From Sporomusa sp. KB1 (lineage in GTDB: Bacteria > Bacillota > Negativicutes > Sporomusales > Sporomusaceae), in the NCBI RefSeq assembly GCF_007830295.1, contig NZ_VLKC01000002.1, positions 5,020,675 to 5,084,674 on the forward strand: a stretch of DNA of 64,000 nucleotides, given 5' to 3'. Within the stretch, counting starts at the first letter, position 1. Every line of letters begins with the position of its first letter. The notes under the pieces were generated by a model. The model saw only the letters and a program-made list of their open reading frames with translations, was not told the DNA's origin and made no database searches. The position numbers and the translations under genes were made by a program. Positions 24,854 to 33,688 of the stretch are shown piece by piece.

Positions 24854-25663
24854 TTATTCCTTTCTGTAGATTGCCGGCGCTACAAGAACATAGTTACTTT
24901 CATGGCGGCTTAAGGCTTCAGAATGGCCGATAAATAGATATCCCCCCGGTTCCATATGGTCATAAAACCGGTTGATCAAATTTCGTTTCGTGTCTGGGTC
25001 AAAATAGATCATTACATTTCGGCAAAGAATAAGATGAAACTTCTTTTTAAAAGGAAATGTTGCGTTCATTAGATTGAAACGTCTGAATATGACTTCTTCT
25101 CGTATCTTCTCGTTAATAACACTATATTCATCATCAAATTTAGATAAATACTGTTTTCGCCAACGATCAGGCAATTCATTTAATTGACTATTAGGATAAA
25201 TCCCACGCTGCCCACGTTCCAAAGCAGCCGTGGAAATATCGGTTGCCAATATTTTAGTGTCCCACTGACACTTTGCCACCCCGAAGAAAGAATCGATACT
25301 CATTGCCAACGTATATGGTTCTTCACCTGTTGAGCAGCCGGCACTCCATATGCGTAAATCTTTACTCACACCCTTGGCAAAAGCAGGCAGCACCACTTGC
25401 TCCAAAAAATTAAAATGCTGGGGTTCCCGCAAAAAATAAGTATGATTTGTTGTCAGTTTATTTAGCAATATTGACCCGGCCTTACCTGTGCGGTCATTTA
25501 CTATATAATGAAAATACTCAGAAAAACTATCAAAGCCATTCTGCTCAATATAGTTGTGCAAACGCCCCAACACCAAGCCTCTTTTATGCGTAAGGTTAAT
25601 ACCAAAATTTCGTCTGATGAACTGAACAAGTTCGATAAACTCTCTGTCGGTTATTGCTTTCAT
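24854..25663 (-). CDS. cheR: Chemoreceptor methyltransferase CheR
   Basis: A 269-residue S-adenosylmethionine-dependent methyltransferase that methylates glutamates of the two receptors in this operon. Seen: an N-terminal helical domain (FIELVQFIRRNFGINL), then the SAM site LRIWSAGCSTGEEPYTLAM, KILATDISTAALERGQ, and FHLILCRNVMIYF. The length is normal. Start ATG 25663 has GGACGGAAG. The gene lies 65 bp after the receptor gene and 3 bp before cheB. Confidence 0.95.
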   Translation of the reverse strand: MKAITDREFIELVQFIRRNFGINLTHKRGLVLGRLHNYIEQNGFDSFSEYFHYIVNDRTGKAGSILLNKLTTNHTYFLREPQHFNFLEQVVLPAFAKGVSKDLRIWSAGCSTGEEPYTLAMSIDSFFGVAKCQWDTKILATDISTAALERGQRGIYPNSQLNELPDRWRKQYLSKFDDEYSVINEKIREEVIFRRFNLMNATFPFKKKFHLILCRNVMIYFDPDTKRNLINRFYDHMEPGGYLFIGHSEALSRHESNYVLVAPAIYRKE

Positions 25664-25728
25664 GTCTTCCGTCCTTTAACAAATACAAAGTAGTCAGCGC
25701 ACTTATGACTTGTAACTTTAACTTCCGG

Positions 25729-27456
25729 TTAGTATTTGCCGAACTCGCTGTCATCAAGAAGAATTTTGCCTTTCGTCGTCAGTACCATTTCAGGTTTACC
25801 CGTTCTGTCTTCACGCTTTTGACTCTGCTTGTTTTGCTCAACCATAGCTTCAATGGCACGCAGTACATCCGGACTAAGGCCCTGTGTCCCCTGAATGCCA
25901 TGGTCCATTTCTTTCAATTTGAATTTGGAAACATTAATTTTTAATATCTCGGCCTGACTGGCTAATTCCTCGCTTGCTGAAGCGCTTTCTTCCGCTGTTG
26001 ACGAGTTAGTCTGCACAACCTGCGATACTTGCATAATAGCCTGATTAACCTGGGCAATGGCTGTAGCCTGCTCGTTCGATGCACCGGCAATATCATCGAC
26101 CAGTGCCGCTGCCTTAGCTACTTCCTGTACAATGCCTTCCAGCGCCGCTGCCGTATCATTGGCAATTTTCGTTCCGGCAGCCACTTTTTGAATTGACTCT
26201 TCGATCATTACCGTTGTTTCCTTCGCGGCATTGGCGCTTCTGGCAGCAAGATTTCTGACTTCCTCTGCCACCACCGCAAAGCCTTTGCCATGTTGCCCGG
26301 CCCTGGCCGCCTCTACCGCCGCGTTAAGAGCTAAAATATTGGTTTGAAAGGCAATTTCGTCAATCACTTTGATGATTTTTGATATATTGACAGACGACTC
26401 ATTAATTTCCCGCATCGCGGTTACCATTGCCTGCATTTGCTGATTTCCCTGCATCGCCTGACCCTGGGAAGAATTAGCCAATTCATTAGCATAATTGGCG
26501 TTGGCCGCATTTTGTTTGGTCTGAACTGCCACTTGCTCAATGGAAGCCGTAATCTCCTCAATCGAGCTGGCCTGCTCAGTAGAGCCCTGCGATAGAATCT
26601 CGCTGGATGCCGCAATCTGCTGAGTACCTGCAGCCACTTGCCCTGCAGCTTCGCTGATACTTCTCATTGCCTGGTTGACGTTACCGGCCATCATGTTGAA
26701 AGCCTGCGCTAATTCGCCTATCTCATCCCTGGTTGTAACCTTGACTTCACTATTTAAATCACCACTGGCAATTTTACCTGCCACCTTAGCAACTTCCTTA
26801 ACTGGCCGGGAAATCACCCGGGCGATATAAAGGCCAAGCACAATAGCCAAAACAACTCCTGTTACAACAAAAGCAACCATAACCAGGATAGCACTGTTCG
26901 CTTCCTGCTTATTTGTAGCAGCTTTTTGTTTAGCAAGTTCAACTTTGAGAGCATTCATATTATTCAATGTATCATCAAAGATATCTGCATAATGAATCCC
27001 CTCAGTTGCCATCATCTGATTGGCCTGCTCATACTGGCCAGCTTGAATCATAACAAATAACCGCTTGATATACGCTTCATAATCATTTATCACACCAACA
27101 AGAGCTTTTTGCAACTTCTGTCCTTCCTCAGATATGAGAGTTTTGCTAATCTTCTCGGTTTCTTCTTTCATTTCTCCAATACGTGCAGTAGTCTTGCTCA
27201 TGTTATCGGCCTGGTGCGCAGGATTTCTATCCAATATTACCTCTCTTACATTGACACGGCTTCTTTGATAAGCTTCTGTCACATTCCCCATTTGTTCAAT
27301 CGGCACAGTATAATACTCGAACAGCATTGTATCTTCCCGAGCCAGGTTATACAGGTTAATTATACCTACTATACCAACAATACCAGTCACCACAGCCACG
27401 CAGAGAAAGGCGATAATAAGCTTATTGGCAATTTTAAGATTTAGATACCAATTCAT
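25729..27456 (-). CDS. Methyl-accepting chemotaxis protein, 4-helix-bundle sensor (MCP 1)
   Basis: A 575-residue receptor. Order: TM1 (about 10-33), periplasmic or outward four-helix-bundle sensor (4HB_MCP type, about 34-190), TM2 (about 190-212), HAMP (ARVISRPVKEVAKVAGKIA), then the long coiled-coil signalling domain with the hairpin tip EIAFQTNILALNAAVEAARAG. It ends DDSEFGKY, as does the second receptor. Its signalling half is almost identical to that of MCP 2, with five differences over 162 residues. The ligand is unknown. Confidence 0.94.
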   Translation of the reverse strand: MNWYLNLKIANKLIIAFLCVAVVTGIVGIVGIINLYNLAREDTMLFEYYTVPIEQMGNVTEAYQRSRVNVREVILDRNPAHQADNMSKTTARIGEMKEETEKISKTLISEEGQKLQKALVGVINDYEAYIKRLFVMIQAGQYEQANQMMATEGIHYADIFDDTLNNMNALKVELAKQKAATNKQEANSAILVMVAFVVTGVVLAIVLGLYIARVISRPVKEVAKVAGKIASGDLNSEVKVTTRDEIGELAQAFNMMAGNVNQAMRSISEAAGQVAAGTQQIAASSEILSQGSTEQASSIEEITASIEQVAVQTKQNAANANYANELANSSQGQAMQGNQQMQAMVTAMREINESSVNISKIIKVIDEIAFQTNILALNAAVEAARAGQHGKGFAVVAEEVRNLAARSANAAKETTVMIEESIQKVAAGTKIANDTAAALEGIVQEVAKAAALVDDIAGASNEQATAIAQVNQAIMQVSQVVQTNSSTAEESASASEELASQAEILKINVSKFKLKEMDHGIQGTQGLSPDVLRAIEAMVEQNKQSQKREDRTGKPEMVLTTKGKILLDDSEFGKY

Positions 27457-27490
27457 ACTTTAAGCCTCCTTATTGTTACCTCATATACAG

Positions 27491-27988
27491 TTAATTAATT
27501 TTTTCCAAAAAGTTCACTTCATCATTGCTTAATACCCGCTCACTATCAAGGATTAATTTTACGTCATCACCAACTTTTCCAATCGCCTTGGTAAACCGCT
27601 GATGGTAGCTGCCATTTTGCAATTGTGGCGGTGGAACGATATCTTTTTCCGCAATTGTCAGTACTTCGGCAACAGCATCAACAATTAATCCTACAGCAAT
27701 TTCATGTATATCAACTACCACGACACAAGTACGGTCATTGTATTCTATAGAGGATTTTTTAAATCTTAATCGCATATCAATAACCGGAATGATTTTCCCT
27801 CTCAGATTAATAATCCCTTTGACGTATTCCGGAAGATCAGGTACCTGTGTAACAGGCTGCATGCCGATAATCTCAGTGACATACTTAATCTCTATGCCAT
27901 ACGCCTCCGCACCCAAAGTAAATGTCAGAAACTTACCCTTCTGGGTATCTTCTTCCAATTCCAGCTCATTTTCGCTAATCTCGGACAT
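27491..27988 (-). CDS. cheW: Chemotaxis adaptor CheW
   Basis: A 165-residue adaptor that couples receptors to CheA. Seen: KFLTFTLGAEAYGIEIKYVTEIIG, YVKGIINLRGKIIPVIDMRLRF and VDAVAEVLTI, the standard CheW SH3-like repeats. The ATG at 27988 has GAGAGGAGAAG upstream; an in-frame earlier ATG at 28012 is poorly placed. An acidic N-terminal extension of about 17 residues precedes the domain. The gene lies between the two receptor genes. Confidence 0.94.
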   Translation of the reverse strand: MSEISENELELEEDTQKGKFLTFTLGAEAYGIEIKYVTEIIGMQPVTQVPDLPEYVKGIINLRGKIIPVIDMRLRFKKSSIEYNDRTCVVVVDIHEIAVGLIVDAVAEVLTIAEKDIVPPPQLQNGSYHQRFTKAIGKVGDDVKLILDSERVLSNDEVNFLEKIN

Positions 27989-28037
27989 AACACTTCTCCT
28001 CTCGTGTTGCAAGTAATTTTACACTAACGTTTTCCTG

Positions 28038-30158
28038 TTAATACTTGCCGAATTCACTATCATCAAGAACAATTTTTTCCCTTGCTGTCAATACCGCTTC
28101 ATTTTTCCCCGAACGCACTTCTTGTTTAGATCCCTGCTTCTTTTTTTCAAGCATAATTTCGATGGCGCGCAGTACCTCCGGACGTAATCCCTCTGTAGCT
28201 TGAATATTTCGACCGGTTTGTTTCAATTGGAATTTGGACACATTGTTTCTTAATATCTCAGCCTGACTGGCTAATTCCTCGCTTGCTGAAGCGCTCTCTT
28301 CCGCTGTTGACGAGTTAGTCTGCACAACCTGCGATACCTGCATAATAGCCTGATTAACTTGGGCAATGGCTGTAGCCTGCTCGTTCGATGCCCCGGCAAT
28401 ATCATCGACCAGTGCCGCAGCTTTAGCTACTTCCTGTACAATACCTTCCAGCGCCACTGCCGTATCATTGGCAATTTTTGTTCCAGCATTCACTTTTTGA
28501 ATTGATCCTTCGATCATTACCGTTGTTTCCTTCGCGGCATTGGCGCTTCTGGCAGCAAGATTTCGGACTTCTTCTGCCACCACTGCAAAGCCTTTGCCAT
28601 GCTGACCGGCCCTGGCCGCCTCTACCGCCGCGTTAAGGGCCAAAATATTAGTTTGAAAGGCAATTTCGTCAATCACCTTGATAATTTTGGATATATTGAC
28701 AGACGACTCGTTAATTTCCTGCATCGCTGTTACCATTGCCTGCATTTGCCGGTTTCCTTGCACCGCCTGCTCCTGGGAAGAGTTAGCCAATTCATTGGCA
28801 TGATTAGCATTAACAGCATTCTGCTTAGTTTGGACTGCCACTTGCTCCATCGTAGCAGTAATCTCCTCAATTGAGCTGGCTTGTTCAGTAGACCCCTGCG
28901 ATAGAGCCTCACCGGATGCTGAAATCTGCTGGGCACCTGCCGCAACCTGTTCCGCAACCTGTTTTACATCGGCAAAAGCTTTATTTAGTGCGTCCAACGT
29001 TTCGTTCATGGCATTTTTAATCGCCGCATGATCACCTCGATAATCTCCCTCAACCTGCTGCCGCAAGTTTCCTGAAGCCATTTCCTTTAATACCGCCAAG
29101 GCCTCTTTAATCGGTTCATTTATCATATCTAAAGTGTGATTGATGCCTTCAACAATTTGCCGATAACTACCCCCATGTTTTTCGGCATCAGCTCTGGTTG
29201 TCAGTTTTCCTTCCACAGCAGCTGTAGACAAGAGGTTAACGTCGGCGATCATTCGGTTGATATTATCGATGCATTTATTCAGATTCTTACCAAGCAGGTC
29301 ATTTTCTGAGTGTATTTTAACTGCAACGTTTAAGTCCCCTGCCGCTATTTTTTCGACTGCCAGCGACTGTTCCCTGATATTAGTAATCATCCTGTCAAAT
29401 GCCTGCATAAGCATTCCGATTTCATCCTTCATTATTGCAGTCTTACTAGTAACGTTCACATCCCCTACGGCAAGTGAGTCGGCGGCTACAACTAAATTTT
29501 GTATTGGCCGGCTGATAGCGCGCGCTATAAATACTCCTAAGCTTATCGCAACTAATACCCCAGCTATTATAATTAGACTTACTACAACAATTGCCTGGCT
29601 AGCCGCTGCTTGATTGCTCGCCGCCTTTTCGCCAGCCTGTTTAATTTTGATAGTTTGTGCCTCTTGCAGAGTATTCTCAATGATCTTGCCAATTCTCGCT
29701 CCGTCGGTTTGCAAGAGTTGTCCAGCAATATCCAACTGATTGGCCTGCTCCAATCCAATTATTTTTTCAATAAACGCCTCATATTCCGTTACACCGGTTC
29801 GTAAGGCAGCAAAGGTATTACGTCCTTCGTCAGTATGAACTGTTTTCTCATAATTTTGCATTGACTTTTTCAATTCTTGCAATTCTTCTCTAACCTTTCC
29901 CTTGGCTCTCCCTCTTGTGCCGGGGTCGCTTGCTAGAACTATGTTTCTAGACTCATTTTGCATAATATAATAGTTTTCCGTTATATCCAACAAATCGCCT
30001 AAGGGAACAGTATAAAGATCGTACAATTTCTTGTCTTCTGCGGTAATGCTATAAAGGTTATGAATTCCAAAAACACCTACCGCCCCAGCTATCATTGATA
30101 CAAAAACAAAACTAAACAGTAATTTTTTTGCGATATTCAAATTATGAAACCAAGCCAT
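28038..30158 (-). CDS. Methyl-accepting chemotaxis protein with extended HAMP region (MCP 2)
   Basis: A 706-residue receptor with TM1 (about 10-33), a 4HB-type sensor module, TM2 (about 185-210), HAMP (ARAISRPIQNLVVAADSLA), then additional HAMP-like/linker segments (MIADVNLLSTAAVEGKLTTRAD and following) about 130 residues longer than in MCP 1, and the signalling domain with the same tip. The C-terminus DDSEFGKY is shared with MCP 1. Both have MxWxxNLxIAxKLxxxF at the start, so they probably arose by duplication. ATG 30158 has AAAGAGGTGAAAG upstream. Confidence 0.94.
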   Translation of the reverse strand: MAWFHNLNIAKKLLFSFVFVSMIAGAVGVFGIHNLYSITAEDKKLYDLYTVPLGDLLDITENYYIMQNESRNIVLASDPGTRGRAKGKVREELQELKKSMQNYEKTVHTDEGRNTFAALRTGVTEYEAFIEKIIGLEQANQLDIAGQLLQTDGARIGKIIENTLQEAQTIKIKQAGEKAASNQAAASQAIVVVSLIIIAGVLVAISLGVFIARAISRPIQNLVVAADSLAVGDVNVTSKTAIMKDEIGMLMQAFDRMITNIREQSLAVEKIAAGDLNVAVKIHSENDLLGKNLNKCIDNINRMIADVNLLSTAAVEGKLTTRADAEKHGGSYRQIVEGINHTLDMINEPIKEALAVLKEMASGNLRQQVEGDYRGDHAAIKNAMNETLDALNKAFADVKQVAEQVAAGAQQISASGEALSQGSTEQASSIEEITATMEQVAVQTKQNAVNANHANELANSSQEQAVQGNRQMQAMVTAMQEINESSVNISKIIKVIDEIAFQTNILALNAAVEAARAGQHGKGFAVVAEEVRNLAARSANAAKETTVMIEGSIQKVNAGTKIANDTAVALEGIVQEVAKAAALVDDIAGASNEQATAIAQVNQAIMQVSQVVQTNSSTAEESASASEELASQAEILRNNVSKFQLKQTGRNIQATEGLRPEVLRAIEIMLEKKKQGSKQEVRSGKNEAVLTAREKIVLDDSEFGKY

Positions 30159-30186
30159 TTTCTTTCACCTCTTTTGTATTCTTCGT

Positions 30187-32262
30187 CTATGAAGTTTTTT
30201 TACGCTTTACCATGCCACCAATATCTAATATCAGACTAATACTGCCGTCACCCAAAAGCGTGCATCCCGCTAATCCTTCTACCTGCCTGATATTTTTTAC
30301 ATAGGGAGGCAGTGCCTTTACAACCACTTGTTGCTCGCCGATAAGTTCATCCGCAAATAGGCATACTATATTGCCTTCGTTTTCAACCATAATAATAATT
30401 CCATCCGTAATATCATTCGTACGAGTATTCACTTTAAATACCTGACTAATACGTAAAATTGGAAAGCATTGCCCCCTCACCATAATCATTTCATTTCCAT
30501 CCGGATCAATGATAATATCTTTTTCCCTAGGCTTAAAGGATTCTTTTATCGCGGTAATTGGAATCGTATACCGAGCATCTCCTACTCCTATATTCATAGC
30601 GTCAACAATAGCCAAGGTAAGAGGTATCCTTAGAGAGATTGTTGTCCCTGCACCCGGAATACTATCAACTACTACCATACCGCCGATGCTATTTATATTT
30701 TTAGTAACTACGTCCATCCCAACGCCTCGACCGGAGAATTCAGTCACTTTATCGTTGGTAGAAAAACCCGGAGCAAAAATAAAGGAATAAATTTCTTTGT
30801 CAGTCAACTCATTCTCAGGCTTATGCAGTAAGCCATTATCTCCGGCACGTTTGAGTATCTTGTCCCGGTTCAATCCGCGGCCATCATCCTTTATTAAAAT
30901 AACGACATCGCTACCATCATTCTTAGCTTCTAACGTAACTTTGCCGTTTGCCGGTTTTCCCACTGCCATCCGTTCCTCGCCTGATTCAATCCCATGGTCA
31001 ACAGCGTTGCGAATGATGTGCATTAAGGGATCTGATATATGTTCGATAATATTTTTGTCAACTTCCGTTTCTTCACCGATTAACTCCAGTTGAACTTCCT
31101 TGCCAAGTTTTTTACACATATCGCGAATAATTCTATTCATTTTTTGGAAAGTAGTAGCAAGGGGCAACATCCGGATTGACATCACAATATCCTGCATCTC
31201 GCCTGTAATCTTCTCAAGCTGCCGTACCGCTTTAGCAAAATTAGTAAGAGACAACCCCCGCAAGTCAGGATTTTGTATCACCATAGCTTCTGCTACCACC
31301 AATTCACCAACTAAATCCATAAGTGTATCCAATTTAGCCACATTAACACTGATCATACTCTGCCCGCTATTGGAAACAGCTTTTTTATTTATAGCAGCGG
31401 GATGTTGCCCAATTGGGTTGCTATTTTTATCAGTAAAATCCTCCAAAATAATCTGCTTTGGCCGTGACTCTTGTTTCTCTGTTGCCGCACCGTCAATTTC
31501 TACTAATTCTAAGGTTTTAAGAAAGATTGTCTTTTCCAGTAATTCATGTATTTCACTATAAGGACGGCCAGATGAAAAGAATATCTTAAATCCCTCTGTG
31601 CGAATAATTTCTGCCGTCGCATCATCCTCCATAATATTTTCCGGTATGTATGTAATATCTTTGGCAATATCCCGTAAACTAGGAATAATGGTATATGCCC
31701 GAATATTCTCCATATCGCAGCCATCTTCAAAAAAAACTGTCGCCATAAAAGACTGCTTTTTCAGAGAAACTGCCTTCTTGTCCTGGCTGACATAATACTG
31801 TTTTTGACTGAGTACCGTACTTTCCTTAGCCACTGTCTGTACGCTGGGATTCACCTTTTTTAACTCATCAAGAAAACTGTGTGTTTGATCAATTAACGAA
31901 GAGGCATTGCCATCTGCATTGCCTCCACTCCTAATCTTGTCAATTTCATTTTTAATAAAATCGCCACTTGCCAAAATCAGATCTGACAGTATCATGTAAT
32001 CAACGTTCTCCGGCTTACCCTCACGCAAATAAAAAAATACATCTTCAACACAATGAGCAAGCTGTGCAATAGTATCAAACATCATCATTGCCGCTGCCCC
32101 TTTAATGGAATGCATAATACGGAAAATCTCATTAATTGCTGCTATGTTATAGCCGTCGCATTTTTCACTGTCAATTACACTTTGCTCTAATTGCTCCACA
32201 AGCTGAGTGGTTTCAAACAAAAATAGCTCCAACATGGGTTCCATTGTAGATTCATCTGACAC
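30187..32262 (-). CDS. cheA: Chemotaxis histidine kinase CheA
   Basis: A 691-residue kinase. Order: P1 HPt with the phospho-acceptor in MHSIKGAAAMM (His51), a P2-like region, P3 dimerisation helices, P4 ATPase (NAVDHGIESGEE, KDDGRGLNRDKIL, FSGRGVGMDVV) and a C-terminal CheW-like domain (GDARYTIPITAIKESF, ...). It phosphorylates CheY and CheB in response to the receptors. GTG 32262 is chosen because AAAGGGGACG precedes it at about 9 bases; an open TTG at 32301 would overlap cheY and has no site. Confidence 0.95.
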   Translation of the reverse strand: MSDESTMEPMLELFLFETTQLVEQLEQSVIDSEKCDGYNIAAINEIFRIMHSIKGAAAMMMFDTIAQLAHCVEDVFFYLREGKPENVDYMILSDLILASGDFIKNEIDKIRSGGNADGNASSLIDQTHSFLDELKKVNPSVQTVAKESTVLSQKQYYVSQDKKAVSLKKQSFMATVFFEDGCDMENIRAYTIIPSLRDIAKDITYIPENIMEDDATAEIIRTEGFKIFFSSGRPYSEIHELLEKTIFLKTLELVEIDGAATEKQESRPKQIILEDFTDKNSNPIGQHPAAINKKAVSNSGQSMISVNVAKLDTLMDLVGELVVAEAMVIQNPDLRGLSLTNFAKAVRQLEKITGEMQDIVMSIRMLPLATTFQKMNRIIRDMCKKLGKEVQLELIGEETEVDKNIIEHISDPLMHIIRNAVDHGIESGEERMAVGKPANGKVTLEAKNDGSDVVILIKDDGRGLNRDKILKRAGDNGLLHKPENELTDKEIYSFIFAPGFSTNDKVTEFSGRGVGMDVVTKNINSIGGMVVVDSIPGAGTTISLRIPLTLAIVDAMNIGVGDARYTIPITAIKESFKPREKDIIIDPDGNEMIMVRGQCFPILRISQVFKVNTRTNDITDGIIIMVENEGNIVCLFADELIGEQQVVVKALPPYVKNIRQVEGLAGCTLLGDGSISLILDIGGMVKRKKTS

Positions 32263-32287
32263 AATAATCGTCCCCTTTGATGACTCT

Positions 32288-32650
32288 TTACCAAGCCACA
32301 ACTTTGTTAAGAGTTTCTAGTACCTTGTCTTCTTTAAATGGCTTTACAATGAAATAGTTGGCACCGTTCATAATTGCCTCTTTAACAAACCGCTCCTGCC
32401 CCATGGCGGAAACCATGATAACTTTAGCATCTTGATCATATTCCTTAATCTTTTTCAACGCCTCCAATCCAGACATTTCAGGCATAGTAATATCCATTGT
32501 GACAAGATCAGGCGCACATTCCATGTATTTTTTTACCGCTTCGACTCCATTTTCGGCATTACCAATAACTGAAAATCCGTTTTTCTCCAAAATTGATTTC
32601 AAAGCCATTCTCATAAAAAGCATATCATCGACAACCAATACTGTTTTCAT
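32288..32650 (-). CDS. cheY: Chemotaxis response regulator CheY
   Basis: A 120-residue single receiver. Seen: VLVVDDMLFMRMALKSIL, the phospho-acceptor in DLVTMDITMPEMSG (about Asp54), VIMVSAMGQ and the lysine in FIVKPFKEDKV. It lies between tetR (34 bp upstream) and cheA (25 bp downstream), an arrangement that ties it to this CheA. In the absence of flagellar switch genes here, its target could be another kinase, phosphodiesterase or pilus machinery. Confidence 0.95.
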   Translation of the reverse strand: MKTVLVVDDMLFMRMALKSILEKNGFSVIGNAENGVEAVKKYMECAPDLVTMDITMPEMSGLEALKKIKEYDQDAKVIMVSAMGQERFVKEAIMNGANYFIVKPFKEDKVLETLNKVVAW

Positions 32651-32684
32651 TTTTTTACCCTCCAGTTTATCATTTTACTTTAGA

Positions 32685-33275
32685 CTACAAGACGCCAAGT
32701 ATCATATTTATAGCCATTAGGGTTTTACTTCGTAAAGAAAAGTTACGTCCGTGTAAGCGCCACTCCAGACAAATGTTGCCAAGTGTTCCAATAATAATAT
32801 CTGCTACAATTCCACTATCAACCTGAGGATTAATCTCACCCGCTTTCTTTCCTTCCTCAATCACATCCTTTAAAAAATTTTTACGACTGCCAAGAATGCT
32901 TTTAATCTTATCAACAAAGTCTGGTTCTGATAACAGGACACCGTATATTTGTGTCACGGCGGTAATGGCCGGGTAATTTTCATAATAGGTTATATAGGAA
33001 TCTACCAAAAAGACGATTGCCTCCTTCATTTTTAGACCTTTTAATTTGACTGACTGAAATATATCGGAATCATACTTTGAAAAATAGTCTAATACATCAA
33101 GAACAATATCACTTTTCGATTTAAAATGTCGAAATAACGTTCCTTCTGATATACCTTGTCTTTTCGCAATCTCACGTGTTGATAAGCCCTGAATACCAAG
33201 GTCATCAATTATTTCAATAGCAGTTAAGATAACATTTTCTTTACGATGGAGAAACTTACTTGCATTATTGCTCAT
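32685..33275 (-). CDS. TetR-family transcriptional regulator
   Basis: A 196-residue repressor with an N-terminal helix-turn-helix: VILTAIEIIDDLGIQGLSTR, then EIAKRQGISEGTLFRHFKSKSDI. The C-terminal domain is the ligand/dimer module (AITAVTQIYGVLLSEPDF), similar to AcrR/FadR-type members. It is the first gene of the chemosensory operon, only 34 bp before cheY, and its own promoter carries a palindrome of the TetR-operator type. It probably represses the whole operon until an inducer is present. ATG 33275 has GGTGAGGG. Confidence 0.92.
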   Translation of the reverse strand: MSNNASKFLHRKENVILTAIEIIDDLGIQGLSTREIAKRQGISEGTLFRHFKSKSDIVLDVLDYFSKYDSDIFQSVKLKGLKMKEAIVFLVDSYITYYENYPAITAVTQIYGVLLSEPDFVDKIKSILGSRKNFLKDVIEEGKKAGEINPQVDSGIVADIIIGTLGNICLEWRLHGRNFSLRSKTLMAINMILGVL

Positions 33276-33293
33276 TACGCCCTCACCTTATCG

Positions 33294-33349
33294 AGCGAGT
33301 GTTTACTCGCTTTTATAATAATTTTATGCCTATTCCTTTCCATTGTCAA
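33294..33349 (-). promoter_or_regulatory. Promoter and TetR-type operator of the chemosensory operon
   Basis: On the minus strand, TTGACA (33349-33344) is followed after exactly 17 bases by TAAAAT (33326-33321). Just downstream, over the expected start site, is the palindrome AGCGAGTGTTTACTCGCT (33294-33311; arms GCGAGT/ACTCGC), a typical TetR-family operator shape. Binding there would block initiation. Confidence 0.82.
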
Positions 33350-33435
33350 ACAAATTATGCTAAATTAAGTTATTTTTTTGTTAAATTTTACAACAAAGTA
33401 TGAGTTTTACTAAAAAATTCAAATTCAAGCAAACT

Positions 33436-33481
33436 AAAAGACCGTGCAAAGCTTACGAAGCCTTGTACGGTCTTTGTTTTT
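33436..33481. terminator. Terminator-like hairpin in the 413-bp gap between tetR and the GNAT gene
   Basis: Stem AAGACCGTGCAAAGC / GCCTTGTACGGTCTT, with T-rich tails on both strands, stronger on the plus strand (TTTGTTTTTAA). On the minus strand it could end the GNAT/YoaP transcript ahead of the tetR promoter. The rest of the gap (33482-33688) is AT-rich and shows no gene. Confidence 0.65.
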
Positions 33482-33688
33482 AACAATCAGACTACCGCTT
33501 TTGTTAATTAATGCATACATTGATTTCCCTTCTCAACAAGTTTTTTATATAGATTTTTTACTTTTAAGATAAATTTCCGTATCCTTAATTTTAGTACTGG
33601 CAACCTTAGATTTTTTTACGGTCCTAAGTCTAAATGGGGTCACGTCACGAAACGAAAAAAACCGCACGTTTAGCGTAGTAAGATGTTA

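Noticed and set aside
30509..31795. Plus-strand frames over cheA
   Set aside because: Antisense shadows of cheA with serine- and isoleucine-rich low-complexity translations.
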